Shown here one piece after another: positions 29,124 through 38,000 of a stretch of DNA of 64,000 bases (position 1 is the first letter of the stretch; every line of letters starts with the position of its first letter). Location of the stretch: contig NZ_CADIJP010000010.1 in assembly GCF_902859725.1 (NCBI RefSeq), positions 62,001 through 126,000 on the forward strand, written 5' to 3'. Origin of the DNA: Achromobacter mucicolens. GTDB taxonomy: Bacteria > Pseudomonadota > Gammaproteobacteria > Burkholderiales > Burkholderiaceae_B. A program made the translations under genes and the position numbers. The notes under the pieces were generated by a model that did not search any database, was not told the origin of the DNA, and saw only the letters and a list, made by a program, of their open reading frames with translations.

Positions 29124-30440
29124 ATGGACCCCGCATGCCTGCTGACTCATCCCGCCATCGGGCCTTATGCCAGCGGACAAGCCGGACAGCACGACCGGTA
29201 CGACGCCGTGCGCTCTACCACCGCCGCCTTGGCCGCGCCCTTGAGCCCGGAGGATTGCCAGGTGCAATCCATGCCCGATTGCAGTCCGGTCAAATGGCAT
29301 CTGGCGCACACCACCTGGTTCTTCGAGACCTTCCTGCTGGCGCGCTATGACGCGTCCAGTCCGCCCTTCCATCCGCAATACCGGATGCTTTTCAACTCCT
29401 ACTACAACGCAGTCGGCGCAAAACATCCGCGCCCCCAACGCGGCCTGTTGTCGCGCCCGCCGCTGTCGGAAGTGCTGCAATACCGGCAACACGTCGACGA
29501 AGCGATGCACGCGCTGATCTCGCGCCTGGGCGGCAACGATTCCGAATTCGACGCGCTGCTCGAGCTTGGCCTCAATCATGAGCAACAGCATCAGGAACTC
29601 ATCCTGACCGATCTGAAGCACATGCTGTCGGCCAACCCGCTCAGGCCTGCTTACGTCGCGCCGGGCCAGCCCGCGCAGCCGCCCGCAACGACACCGGGCT
29701 GGACCCGGTACGACGGCGGCATCACACGCATCGGCCACGACGGACGCGGCTTCGCCTTCGACAACGAAGGGCCAGCCCACGACGTCCTGCTGACGCCCTT
29801 CTCCCTTTCCGATCGCCTCGTGACACAGGGCGAATACCTGGCCTTCATGCAAGACGGCGGGTACCAGCGGCCCGAGCTGTGGCTCTCGATGGGGTGGGAC
29901 ATGGTGAGCGCACAAGGGTGGCGCGCCCCGCTGTATTGGGAAAGCTCGGAAGATGCGTGGCGCGTCTTCACGCTGCGCGGCATGCAGGACCTGGAGCTGC
30001 ACGCCCCGGTCACGCATGTCAGCTACTTCGAGGCCGACGCCTACGCCCGCTGGGCCGGCGCGCGCCTGCCGCGCGAAGCGGAATGGGAACACGCCGCGCG
30101 CCAGTTGTCGGAAGACACCTATTCGGCCCGCGCGAACATGCTGGAAAACGGTCACCTGGACACGCGCCCTGCCCCGGCGCGCCACAGCCAGGGCGGTCCC
30201 GTGCAATTGTTCGGCGACGCGTGGGAATGGACCTCAAGCGGCTATGACGCCTATCCCGGGTTTCAGCCTAACGCGGGCGCCGTCGGCGAATACAACGGCA
30301 AGTTCATGTGCAACCAATACGTGCTGCGGGGCGGCTCGTGCGCGACGCCGCGCGACCACATCCGGCCCAGCTACCGCAACTTCTTTCCGCCCGAGGCGCG
30401 CTGGCAGTTCTCGGGCATCCGCCTGGCGCGGGATGCTTGA
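29124..30440 (+). CDS. egtB: Ergothioneine biosynthesis protein EgtB (hercynine oxygenase/sulfoxide synthase)
   Basis: The product is 438 residues. The N-terminal DinB-like domain carries the iron histidines in VKWHLAHTTWFFE and LNHEQQHQELILTDLKH. The C-terminal FGE-sulfatase-type domain ends GGSCATPRDHIRPSYRNFF and FSGIRLARDA. EgtB joins hercynine to a thiol using O2 and iron. With egtD directly upstream, and neither egtC nor egtA adjacent, the short EgtB-EgtD pathway with a separate C-S lyase is likely. SenA (selenoneine) is a related alternative made unlikely by the EgtD partner. Confidence 0.92.
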   Translation: MDPACLLTHPAIGPYASGQAGQHDRYDAVRSTTAALAAPLSPEDCQVQSMPDCSPVKWHLAHTTWFFETFLLARYDASSPPFHPQYRMLFNSYYNAVGAKHPRPQRGLLSRPPLSEVLQYRQHVDEAMHALISRLGGNDSEFDALLELGLNHEQQHQELILTDLKHMLSANPLRPAYVAPGQPAQPPATTPGWTRYDGGITRIGHDGRGFAFDNEGPAHDVLLTPFSLSDRLVTQGEYLAFMQDGGYQRPELWLSMGWDMVSAQGWRAPLYWESSEDAWRVFTLRGMQDLELHAPVTHVSYFEADAYARWAGARLPREAEWEHAARQLSEDTYSARANMLENGHLDTRPAPARHSQGGPVQLFGDAWEWTSSGYDAYPGFQPNAGAVGEYNGKFMCNQYVLRGGSCATPRDHIRPSYRNFFPPEARWQFSGIRLARDA

Positions 30441-30516
30441 AGGGCAGCGCGCGACCGTATCAGCACTGGCTGAACAAGGCGTTCAGACCGGCCGAAAAAA
30501 TTTGGCCGGGGCCCAC

Positions 30517-30546
30517 TTGCACTCCAAAAAAACTTCGTGCTAGAAT
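30517..30546 (+). promoter_or_regulatory. Promoter of the CAU tRNA
   Basis: TTGCAC (30517-30522) and TAGAAT (30541-30546) are 18 bases apart, with an A-tract in the spacer as in the tRNA-Leu copy 2 promoter. The tRNA begins 54 nt further on. Confidence 0.7.
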
Positions 30547-30600
30547 TTCGTTCTTCGTTGATCGGCACTTGCAACGCAAACCGAGCGGCGAAAAAAGGAT

Positions 30601-30677
30601 GGCGCATTAGCTCAGCCGGTTAGAGCGACGGAATCATAATCCGCAGGTCCCCTGTTCGAATCAGGGATGCGCCACCA
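30601..30677 (+). tRNA. tRNA with CAT anticodon (elongator Met, or Ile2)
   Basis: This is a complete 77-nt cloverleaf: acceptor GGCGCAT/ATGCGCC, anticodon loop ATCATAA, T arm CCCTG-TTCGAAT-CAGGG and an encoded CCA. CAT can be elongator Met or, if C34 is lysidylated, Ile(AUA); sequence alone does not settle this. Prophage genes begin right after it, so its 3' end is the likely left attachment core. Confidence 0.93.
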
Positions 30678-30685
30678 AGAATACC

Positions 30686-30716
30686 AAGGCCCGCACACTG
30701 TTGCGGGCCTTTTGCT
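30686..30716 (+). terminator. Terminator after the CAU tRNA
   Basis: AAGGCCCGCA-cactgt-TGCGGGCCTT is a 10-bp stem followed by TTGCTTT. Confidence 0.8.
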
Positions 30717-30785
30717 TTGCTCCGCAATTATCCATCCGCTCCGCAAAATAGGTCATATACTGGATGCATTCACAGCATCCAGGCT

Positions 30786-31013
30786 ATGTCCTACTTCATC
30801 CCCCTATCCCAGCGCCCCGGCGGCTGCTGGACCTGCACACACTGGCACGGCGAGACGACCGACCAGGGACGCAGGCCGTACTGCCGCCGTGAGCCAGCCT
30901 ACAAGATTGCCCCAGCGTATCCAGACGAGGGCTGCGGGTCTTGGGTGAGGGAGATTGGGGCAGACGATGAGATCAATCTATCCAAGGATCGCGGGCCCAA
31001 GGAGATCGAATAA
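30786..31013 (+). CDS. Small Cys-rich protein of unknown function (prophage left end)
   Basis: The product is 75 residues. I do not recognise it. It has Cys/His-containing pairs (WTCTHWHGE, YCRREPAY, EGCGSW) that could bind a metal. A TATACT -10-like element lies about 15-30 nt upstream, but the ribosome binding site is weak. It stops 2 nt before the next small gene, so the two are probably one unit, opposite in direction to the lysis genes. Confidence 0.5.
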   Translation: MSYFIPLSQRPGGCWTCTHWHGETTDQGRRPYCRREPAYKIAPAYPDEGCGSWVREIGADDEINLSKDRGPKEIE

Positions 31014-31015
31014 GT

Positions 31016-31204
31016 ATGCTAGAAACCTACACAACGCCCGACGATTATCAGTCCCCGGATTGGGGTAATTGCGGGAAAGCGCATGAATGGAAGAACTACG
31101 TTACCGAGGAAGTTCGAGGTATGTGGCACACTTTCTCAGACGAATTGAAAAAAGCGCTAGCTCGCCAATCCGAGGCTATAGCAGATATGGAAGAATGGGA
31201 TTAG
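31016..31204 (+). CDS. Small acidic/aromatic protein of unknown function
   Basis: The product is 62 residues with several Trp (PDWGNCGKAHEWKNY) and a helical C-terminal half (FSDELKKALARQSEAIADMEEWD, residues 41-62). No family is recognised. It starts 2 nt after the upstream small gene, which supports a real two-gene unit at the prophage edge. Confidence 0.5.
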   Translation: MLETYTTPDDYQSPDWGNCGKAHEWKNYVTEEVRGMWHTFSDELKKALARQSEAIADMEEWD

Positions 31205-31247
31205 TCGTCCATCCCGGGCCAGTCGCGCAGCCTTGCGTCTAGCCTGA

Positions 31248-31736
31248 CTAGGGTCGGATCTTCGCTGCCGCCTTTGCCCAAGCGTCGGTCTCCCTCAATC
31301 CGTCGATGGCTGTGTCAGCGTCTCTTGCCAAAGCTGCATATTCGTCCGTGCACGCTTTGAGAACGTCCCAGGCTCGGGTAGCGGCTTGCTCAGAGATTCC
31401 GGCGCGGGCGGCTGCTTGGGCGGCTCGGGCACGCTGGGCGGCGATGACGTCGCGCAGGCTGCCTGCAGCATCGTTAGCAAGATCGCGCTCAGCATTCGAA
31501 AGGCGGACGTCTTCATTGGCTTTCTCCAGGCGGCTCGTGTAATCGGCCACCATCTCCTGTTCCTGGCGCCGGTACTGCGCCTCGATCTGGCGCGCATTGG
31601 CAGCGGCTTCCAGTTGGGTCTGCGTTACACCATCCCGATACTGGCTAAGTCCGTACCAGCGCACGGCTGTTAACGCTGCAGCCAGGACGGCAGCGCCAAT
31701 CACATACGGAAGCAGCCAACGCAGCGCCGGATTCAT
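31248..31736 (-). CDS. Rz-like inner-membrane spanin subunit
   Basis: The product is 162 residues. An N-terminal membrane anchor (about 7-28, YVIGAAVLAAALTAV) is followed by a long Ala/Glu/Arg-rich coiled coil. This is the i-spanin layout that connects to an outer-membrane partner to disrupt the outer membrane in the last step of lysis. The start overlaps the lysozyme stop (ATGA). An Rz1 gene is nested inside in another frame. Confidence 0.8.
   Translation of the reverse strand: MNPALRWLLPYVIGAAVLAAALTAVRWYGLSQYRDGVTQTQLEAAANARQIEAQYRRQEQEMVADYTSRLEKANEDVRLSNAERDLANDAAGSLRDVIAAQRARAAQAAARAGISEQAATRAWDVLKACTDEYAALARDADTAIDGLRETDAWAKAAAKIRP
31295..31516 (-). CDS. Rz1-like outer-membrane spanin lipoprotein, nested in Rz
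   Basis: The product is 73 residues from the ATG at 31516, read entirely inside the Rz gene in a different frame. It has a signal sequence with lipobox LLTMLQAAC (lipidated Cys21) followed by a Pro-rich chain (PPSVPEPPKQPPAPE), exactly the Rz1 pattern. It would pair with Rz to span the periplasm. An alternative ATG seven codons later also keeps the lipobox. Confidence 0.75.
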   Translation of the reverse strand: MKTSAFRMLSAILLTMLQAACATSSPPSVPEPPKQPPAPESLSKPLPEPGTFSKRARTNMQLWQETLTQPSTD

Positions 31737-32236
31737 TTGGGCAGATCCGTTTCACACAAGGCGCGCTCAGCCGCCCTGCGCGTCACCAGCCCAGGCAGGA
31801 TCTTGCCTCCAGCCCACACCCATTGTGGCTTTCCGTTATCGGCCTGGTTCATAGACCGACACGCAGCAGCCCAGTCCCCCGCGTTGAATCGCCGCGCTGC
31901 CGCCGATCCGCAATACGCCCCTACCCCTATGTTGTACGCAAAGCTCACTGCTGCTGCCGTCTGATTCGGATGCCCGGAAAGGACGGGGGTGCATGCCAGC
32001 ACTCCCTGGGCGTGGTCAACCAGATCCCGATCAAGTAGCGTTAGGCACTCCTCCCGCGTGTACGGCCTCCCTAGGACGGCGGTCTTGGTGTGGCCCGCAC
32101 ACGCAGTGACGATCCCGATGGGGTCCTTGTAGCCGCGCAATACCATACCCTCGAACTGAGGGACTATGGAAAGCAGAATTGCCGCGGCCCCCGCTCCTAC
32201 CGTTCCCTGCAGTGTTCGCTTAGTTCCTGTCTTCAT
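31733..32236 (-). CDS. Phage lysozyme (GH24 endolysin), probably SAR type
   Basis: The product is 167 residues. An N-terminal weakly hydrophobic Gly/Ala-rich segment (GTVGAGAAAILLSIV, 11-25) resembles signal-anchor-release endolysins. The T4/P22-type catalytic triad follows as E29-x8-D38-x5-T44 (FEGMVLRGYKDPIGIVT). Several Cys residues could control activation by disulfide exchange. It cleaves peptidoglycan at lysis. Its first 17 bases overlap the upstream holin gene. Confidence 0.9.
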   Translation of the reverse strand: MKTGTKRTLQGTVGAGAAAILLSIVPQFEGMVLRGYKDPIGIVTACAGHTKTAVLGRPYTREECLTLLDRDLVDHAQGVLACTPVLSGHPNQTAAAVSFAYNIGVGAYCGSAAARRFNAGDWAAACRSMNQADNGKPQWVWAGGKILPGLVTRRAAERALCETDLPK

Positions 32237-32438
32237 CGTTCAGCCTCGGCTGTGAAACCACGCGGGCAATCGCCGCGCACAATGAGAAAAGCCCCGCACC
32301 AATCACAATCAATGGGGGCTTGCCGGTCAGCCATACGTTCATGGCCACTTCTACTGCGGAGAGCAGCGCAGCGACCAACGCCAGGCGCACGCTCCACAAT
32401 CGCGGCCATTTCTGCCGCCAGTTTTGGATCAGGTTCAC
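32220..32438 (-). CDS. Holin-like membrane protein
   Basis: The product is 72 residues with two hydrophobic helices (about 16-37 and 42-61) and a charged C-terminus, immediately upstream of the endolysin. The GTG at 32438 is chosen because it overlaps the preceding stop as GTGA, a coupling pattern used throughout this phage. Small two-helix proteins in this position act as holins that open the inner membrane or depolarise it to free SAR endolysin. Confidence 0.65.
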   Translation of the reverse strand: MNLIQNWRQKWPRLWSVRLALVAALLSAVEVAMNVWLTGKPPLIVIGAGLFSLCAAIARVVSQPRLNDEDRN

Positions 32439-32770
32439 GATTGCAGGAAGTCCTTGAGTTGACGAAGCAACATGTACGCAAGGCCCGTTAAGGCGCCCCA
32501 TGTGCTGACCTTGATGAGGTGGGTGATTACTTCCCGCCGAATTTGCTGACGCTGCTCCTCCCGAGATATCAGAAGCTCGTGATAGCGCCGATGACCGTCA
32601 AAGTCACCGCCGGGGAACGCCGTCTTAACCGCTGCCGATAGAGCCAGCATTTCCTTTTGCAGGGCGTCATGCTTGGCGTCGGAATCCCGCCTCGCCGCCT
32701 CTTGCTGCTCGTGCAGCGCCGACAGAATCGCCTTCGCGTCTGGGCTGATGCCCGGGATGTTCTGTGTCAC
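32435..32770 (-). CDS. Phage lysis-cassette membrane protein
   Basis: The product is 111 residues. A long helical, charged N-terminal part is followed by a single membrane helix near the C-terminus (STWGALTGLAYMLLRQL, about 89-105). It starts at a GTG with GAGAG upstream. It leads the lysis cassette and could be an antiholin or second holin component; the function is inferred from position. Confidence 0.5.
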   Translation of the reverse strand: MTQNIPGISPDAKAILSALHEQQEAARRDSDAKHDALQKEMLALSAAVKTAFPGGDFDGHRRYHELLISREEQRQQIRREVITHLIKVSTWGALTGLAYMLLRQLKDFLQS

Positions 32771-32794
32771 CCTGTCTCTCCGTGGCCCTCAGGC

Positions 32795-32820
32795 GAAAAA
32801 AAGGCCCGTCGAAGCGGGCA
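32795..32820 (-). terminator. Terminator upstream of the lysis cassette
   Basis: Read on the minus strand, TGCCCG-CTTCGA-CGGGC is followed by CTTTTTTT. It lies before the first lysis gene and would stop transcripts arriving from the tail genes unless they are antiterminated. Confidence 0.75.
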
Positions 32821-32861
32821 CCAAGATCGCGCATACAATCACCCAAAAAACCGGTGACATA

Positions 32862-33938
32862 ATGCGCGAGACATATCTAGACGGGTTGCGCGGCTGGGCC
32901 GCCCTTTTTGTCGTCTTCGGCCATCTAGGGCCGGTATTCCTGCTGGTGGACCGCACGTTTCCACCCCTACCTTTCTTCATCGACGCCCGGCTGGCCGTCT
33001 TCGTCTTTTTCGTACTGTCGGGCTATGTCTTGTCCATCGGCTTCTTCCAGACCGGGGTCCGCGTGGGCGTCGTATCGCTCGCGCTGCGCAGATACCTGCG
33101 TCTGACCATACCGATTGCCGCGTCCGTCCTGCTCGCCGTTCTCGTGGCGAGGTCCGGGCTCGCTCAGAACCAGGCCGCAGGCGAAGCAGCGGGTAGCCCT
33201 TGGCTTGCGCTTGGGTTCAGCAAGCCGCTGGACCTACTAGAAGCTGCGCAGTTCGCCCTTTTCAACGTGTACAGCTTCACTCCGCATGACGGCATCTACT
33301 ACAACGCCGTCCTGTGGACGATGCCTTTTGAGCTGGTCGGCTCCTTCCTTATCTTCGCCTGCCTGCTTATCGCGGGCGCATCCAGGCCCAGCCAAGCCTT
33401 AATCGTGGGTGCGTTCTGCATCGCGGCGTGGTGGGCCAATTCCTACTTTCTACCGTTTGCACTTGGGATGGCTGTCGCACTCTCGCGCGCCACCGTGTTC
33501 CGCGGCTCCCTCCGAGTTGTCGCGGCGATCACCCTGGGATCCGTCCTGACGGTCTCGGCCTTGCGCTACCCAGGTGACGGCATCCGGGTTTTGTCCATCT
33601 TTTCCGCCCTGATACTGGCGGCGTGCATCTTGTCCCCTGCTGCGCGCAGGTTCCTGGACCTTCCGATATCGCAGTGGCTCGGGCGTCTGTCCTTCCCGCT
33701 CTACCTCACCCATCTGTTTTCCATCTACACCGTAGGTTCGTGGCTGTATCTGCTGCTCGGTGATGGCGGAGAGGTGAGTCCAATGGGCGCGATAGCCGTG
33801 GCTGCAGCTTCCACTTTTACCGCATTAGTCATCGCCGCCGCATTATCGCCCGTAGAAACTTTTTCTGTGTCAGCCGGGCGTGCCTTCAGCAGTTTCGCTA
33901 TCAGGCTGTTCACCAAACCCATGCGCGCTCGCGTCTGA
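32862..33938 (+). CDS. Acyltransferase-3 family membrane protein (O-acetyltransferase-like)
   Basis: The product is 358 residues with about ten membrane helices. The family start is YLDGLRGWAALFVVFGHLG with the catalytic-type His21, and IYYNAVLWTMPFELVGSF lies mid-protein. This family includes phage OafA-like enzymes that O-acetylate O antigen or other surface glycans of the lysogen. It is the only plus-strand gene inside the late region, a typical independently expressed moron. A TACAAT -10-like element lies at 32834-32839. Its last 69 bases overlap the convergent tail gene. Confidence 0.85.
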   Translation: MRETYLDGLRGWAALFVVFGHLGPVFLLVDRTFPPLPFFIDARLAVFVFFVLSGYVLSIGFFQTGVRVGVVSLALRRYLRLTIPIAASVLLAVLVARSGLAQNQAAGEAAGSPWLALGFSKPLDLLEAAQFALFNVYSFTPHDGIYYNAVLWTMPFELVGSFLIFACLLIAGASRPSQALIVGAFCIAAWWANSYFLPFALGMAVALSRATVFRGSLRVVAAITLGSVLTVSALRYPGDGIRVLSIFSALILAACILSPAARRFLDLPISQWLGRLSFPLYLTHLFSIYTVGSWLYLLLGDGGEVSPMGAIAVAAASTFTALVIAAALSPVETFSVSAGRAFSSFAIRLFTKPMRARV

Positions 33939-34064
33939 TTCAGGAGTGTTCCCCGACGCCACCCATTCCAGATACTCCTGATAGGCAGAGTTATCGGGAT
34001 GCACGGGGATGGACGTTGAATCAGTGACCCGGTAGATCGTCGTACTGTCGATAATGCGATACAT
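33870..34064 (-). CDS. Small tail-associated protein
   Basis: The product is 64 residues with the pattern HPDNSAYQEYLEWVASGNTPE, seen in small proteins encoded next to tail fibre genes. The ATG at 34064 has GGAG nine bases upstream; a TTG two codons earlier overlaps the fibre stop. Its 3' end overlaps the acyltransferase gene in the opposite direction. Confidence 0.65.
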   Translation of the reverse strand: MYRIIDSTTIYRVTDSTSIPVHPDNSAYQEYLEWVASGNTPESDASAHGFGEQPDSETAEGTPG

Positions 34065-34066
34065 AT

Positions 34067-35089
34067 TCAAAGCTCCGAAGAAATGACGATGGTTGCGTTC
34101 ACGGCGTTGCCAATAAGCTTCGAAGATTGGCCTTGAACTAAAGCTGCAGCATTCGCCGTGGCAGCGATGCCTGCAGAAGAATCGCTGATGGCATTGAAGA
34201 TAAGCGAAGACAAACCAACAGCGCTGCCGCTAGCCGACGTAACAGCTATTGCGCCACTGTTGGTTATCGACGGCGGTACTCGTTTCTTGGTGTATTCAAG
34301 TAACCCTTCTGCGATGGTAGTGCTCACCACCTGGCACATGCCAAAAATACGTACTGATGCCACAGTCGTCTTTACTTCTGCGTACCATAGACACAGATCC
34401 ATCTCTGCTTTCAGAGGACGATTCTCAAACGATGTGGGGTTGAGACCCGCCTCAAGCTGCGGCAACGTCAGAGTCCCCGTACCGAACTCGATGCTTGTAT
34501 TCGTTCCACCCGTCACCGCGCCAGTTACCGGGCTGGACGCGAAGCCGCCCGCGGCAATTCGGCCTGTGGCGGTTCCGGTCCAGGAAAGAACATGGTCACC
34601 CGTCCGCAGGTTGTTCCCCTCAACAACTTGCACGAGCGTACCCGCCGTAATCGTGATCGTGGTAACGCCGGCCGTAGTCGCGAACGTGTAGGTGCAGCCG
34701 CCGCTACCCGCCTTCCAGCGATCATGCCCATAGGCACCAGCGGCGAGCGTGACTGTTCCGGAAACCGCGCGCTGGTTGATGTTGAACTTGGCATTGATCA
34801 GCAGGTTCTTGAAGCCGCCCGTGGGTATCAGCCCGCTCGCAGCATCGCTCTGGTAGAACGGTCGCTCAAACACCCGGCCTACCTCCACCCAGGCAGTTCC
34901 TGCTGCGTTACGGCGCGAGACTACACCCGTAGCCGTGTTCGCCCAGGTCATGAACGGAGCAGCGAGAGCAGCCGGATCCGACGTCCCGGCGAAGTCCGTT
35001 GCAATTGTCGCCAGGGCTGCGTTTGCCTGCTGGACCATCTGCAGCCCAGGGAGCGGTGGAGTTTCCGAAATCGCGATAGGTTCTTGCAT
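34067..35089 (-). CDS. Tail fibre/receptor-binding-type protein
   Basis: The product is 340 residues. A short N-terminal adaptor is followed by the segment LLINAKFNINQRAVSG and AYGHDRWKAG, a jelly-roll-like motif common in phage tail fibres. The composition is rich in Gly, Thr, Ser and Ala. It lies 1 nt after the J-type gene. It probably attaches to the tail tip and recognises the host surface. Confidence 0.75.
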   Translation of the reverse strand: MQEPIAISETPPLPGLQMVQQANAALATIATDFAGTSDPAALAAPFMTWANTATGVVSRRNAAGTAWVEVGRVFERPFYQSDAASGLIPTGGFKNLLINAKFNINQRAVSGTVTLAAGAYGHDRWKAGSGGCTYTFATTAGVTTITITAGTLVQVVEGNNLRTGDHVLSWTGTATGRIAAGGFASSPVTGAVTGGTNTSIEFGTGTLTLPQLEAGLNPTSFENRPLKAEMDLCLWYAEVKTTVASVRIFGMCQVVSTTIAEGLLEYTKKRVPPSITNSGAIAVTSASGSAVGLSSLIFNAISDSSAGIAATANAAALVQGQSSKLIGNAVNATIVISSEL

Positions 35090-35090
35090 A

Positions 35091-38000
35091 TCAATACCCT
35101 TGTGCTAGCCAGTTGACGACGCGCTCCACCGGAGTCGCATTATTGAACATCTGAATGTTGAAACCCTCTTCCGGATCGACATCCTGAAGAACGACCGCGC
35201 GGTCCCCGTCCACGGCGTCAATCGTCGTGACCTGAAGATTCGGCTTCATGTGAAAGTGCTTGGGAAAATTGACCCGTAGGCCACCAGAAGGGACAGTCAC
35301 GCCTGTACCGGACTGAACTAGATCTGGTACATCGATAGTCCAGGAAAAATGACGCACAAACGGAACGATCAGCGGCTGATCCGTTTCAAGAACGAGGCGC
35401 ACATTGAAGTAGCGAGCGTTGATAGTTCCGGGGATGTAATCCTGCCACTCTCCGAATACGCCATCGTCCAACGCCGACTGGATCTGCGGGCGGACTCGAT
35501 AGTGCTGGCGGTTGGAGTCATTGAGTACATCTACTTCGCTCAAGACATCAGGCAGTGCCAGAAAGTCTTCACCGAAGTTCAGTGCATACTCGTCAATCGC
35601 GAAGTCGACGCGCACCGGAGCCACATACCCCAGATCAACGATGTTGCTGGCATCGGTCGTGTACGTTCCGCTGCCTTCAACACCTCCGAACCACAGAACA
35701 TCTTCTAGTCCAAGAACGTCCGGTGCCGACAAAATGTCGCCCACACCCACCAGCGTCAGTTCCCCGTCATGGACGAATGCTCCACCACCAAGGGTTCCCG
35801 TCCATGTCGGATCCTCTTGCACGGTGACTAAAACATTTCGCACCAGAACCGCACCGGAGATTTGAATGCTGTCTGCCGGGCCGTAGATCGTCACGCCACG
35901 TGTCTGAAACCGCGCGGCAACGAAGTACGTCCCGTTGCCAACCGCCAGCATTTCTAGATTTCGGGTGGTACCAACAGTTCTCGAGTTAGACCATGAGCTG
36001 CCCAGGCGCACCTCATAATCCGGCTGTCGAATGTCCACCACCGGGTTCCAAACCAACGTCGTCAGGCCGTCGCGGAATACGCTCGTTAGGCCCGTAACAG
36101 CGGGCAATGGAGAAAGTAGACCTTGCACCGTATAGGTGCCGGTAAACGGTTGACCTGTCCCTATCGAATTAACCGGACGAATTGTGGCGACAATCACATC
36201 ACCGGTCTTGGCCTGCACAGTGGCTTGGCGAGCTTCAGTAGTGATTGGCTGCTGCGCTATCCCGTTTATCGAATAGTTGATCTGCACGCGGCTGGACATC
36301 GAAATGGACCAGTCCAGCTGAACATCAATAGTGTCGTTCTGAACGCTTCGAATCGCCTCGGTGAATCGCAGAGAGAAAATTACACCTCCGAGCAACGCAC
36401 CATCCCGCGGCGGCGTGTACGCGTACGGGTCGTACTCGCTCGCGTAGTAACCAGGATCGTCGTCAATCGCCGTGAATTTCACCCCATCGCCAGAGGGTTC
36501 CACGCTCGTTATTTTGAACCGCCGACCGGGCATATCAAGCGGACTAAACTGCCAGACCCAATCCAGTGAGTTGACGTCCTCAAACGGCGCGTCACCCGGC
36601 ATGCTGAAGCCGGTCAGGTCAGTGACAATGGTCAACTCAGTCACGTCCCCCACGTCCGACGTCACCGATACAACTTTCATCACGCCCGCAGGATCTCTAA
36701 GCAACGCGATTCCATCGCCGCCAGAAGGGACTGCGCTGTCCAGGACGATCTTCGGAAGCGAGGAACCGTCAGCTCCCCGGCTTCCAGGCATCATCCGTCC
36801 GGAATATCCCCAAACGGTCAGATCATGGGTAAGTCGGACCACATCACCCTTCGTGGCCACGTAGCCTTCAATATCGGATTCAAACGTGACCCTGCGGCGA
36901 TGCCACACCTGCGAGGCCGCGATGAGATTCGCCTCGCGACCTGCCATGTCGGCGTTCGTACATCCATCCAGATCTAGCTGCAGCGGATTGTTTGCTGCTC
37001 CACCGGGGACGGCGACCCGAACCTCGTCCATGGTCCAGTTGCGCTCGGCATTCACGAAGTTGACGATAATTTCGTCAACTGACCCCTCGTTCAGGTAAGC
37101 GATCTGGAAAGACCCAGCACGAATGTTGAATGGCCCGAAGGTGGCAACTTCCGGCAGGTCTGCCGCATCCCAAATGACGCCCAGCTTCCCCGTCTGCTGG
37201 GAGACCGCCGCCCGGCCGGCCCGAGCGATTAGGTTAAGGACTTCAGCCGCCGACGCCTTTCTGTCCAAGACATAGTTGAAGGTCAGATTCTTGCTGTCAC
37301 ACCACGCAGCCCATGCTTTCAGACCTTCAATGTCGATGCCTGAGTCAGCCAGCCCCAGCCCAAATCGACGCTTCCCATCCGCGCCTTTTCGCCCACGCGC
37401 GAACCACAGGAACCACCATGCCGGGTTTGATGTTTCAGCAACTACCCAGCCAACACCATTCCAGACGGGGCACGTCGCGCTAGCGATGGCACTCAACTCG
37501 TCAACCGCCCCGTTCAACTGGCCAGTGGCTTTGATCCGAAGGGCAACTCGCACCTGCTCCGAATAGTCGGTTGTGTCGTACTGGTACGCCAGGATCTGGC
37601 TTACTGCTGTCTCGTTGGACTCCCGGGTGTCGTTGACGTCGGGCGTCACCTTCATCACTCGAACTTCATATTGCCCCCCTGTGACATCCCAGGAAATTTG
37701 GGCGCGAGTGGGCTCTTGTCGATTACCCCATAGCCGGTAGCCCGGGCCTCCCGGCAAGACTAAGGGGTCCGGGGCTATCCCTTGCCAGGGTTGGCCCATC
37801 TGGAATGGATGAGGAACCCACCACCATTGCCCGCTGTAAATCGTACCGGTCGCCGAGTCGATTTCGAACCAAGATTCACCTTCCTCATGATCGCCGTAAT
37901 TGGTCGACCCCATCCGGACCTGAGTTTGCCCTCCCGGAAAAAGCCGGGCAGACCAATAATGCGTTGCATATGTCGCATTGATGAAGCCCAGCTCCAACCA

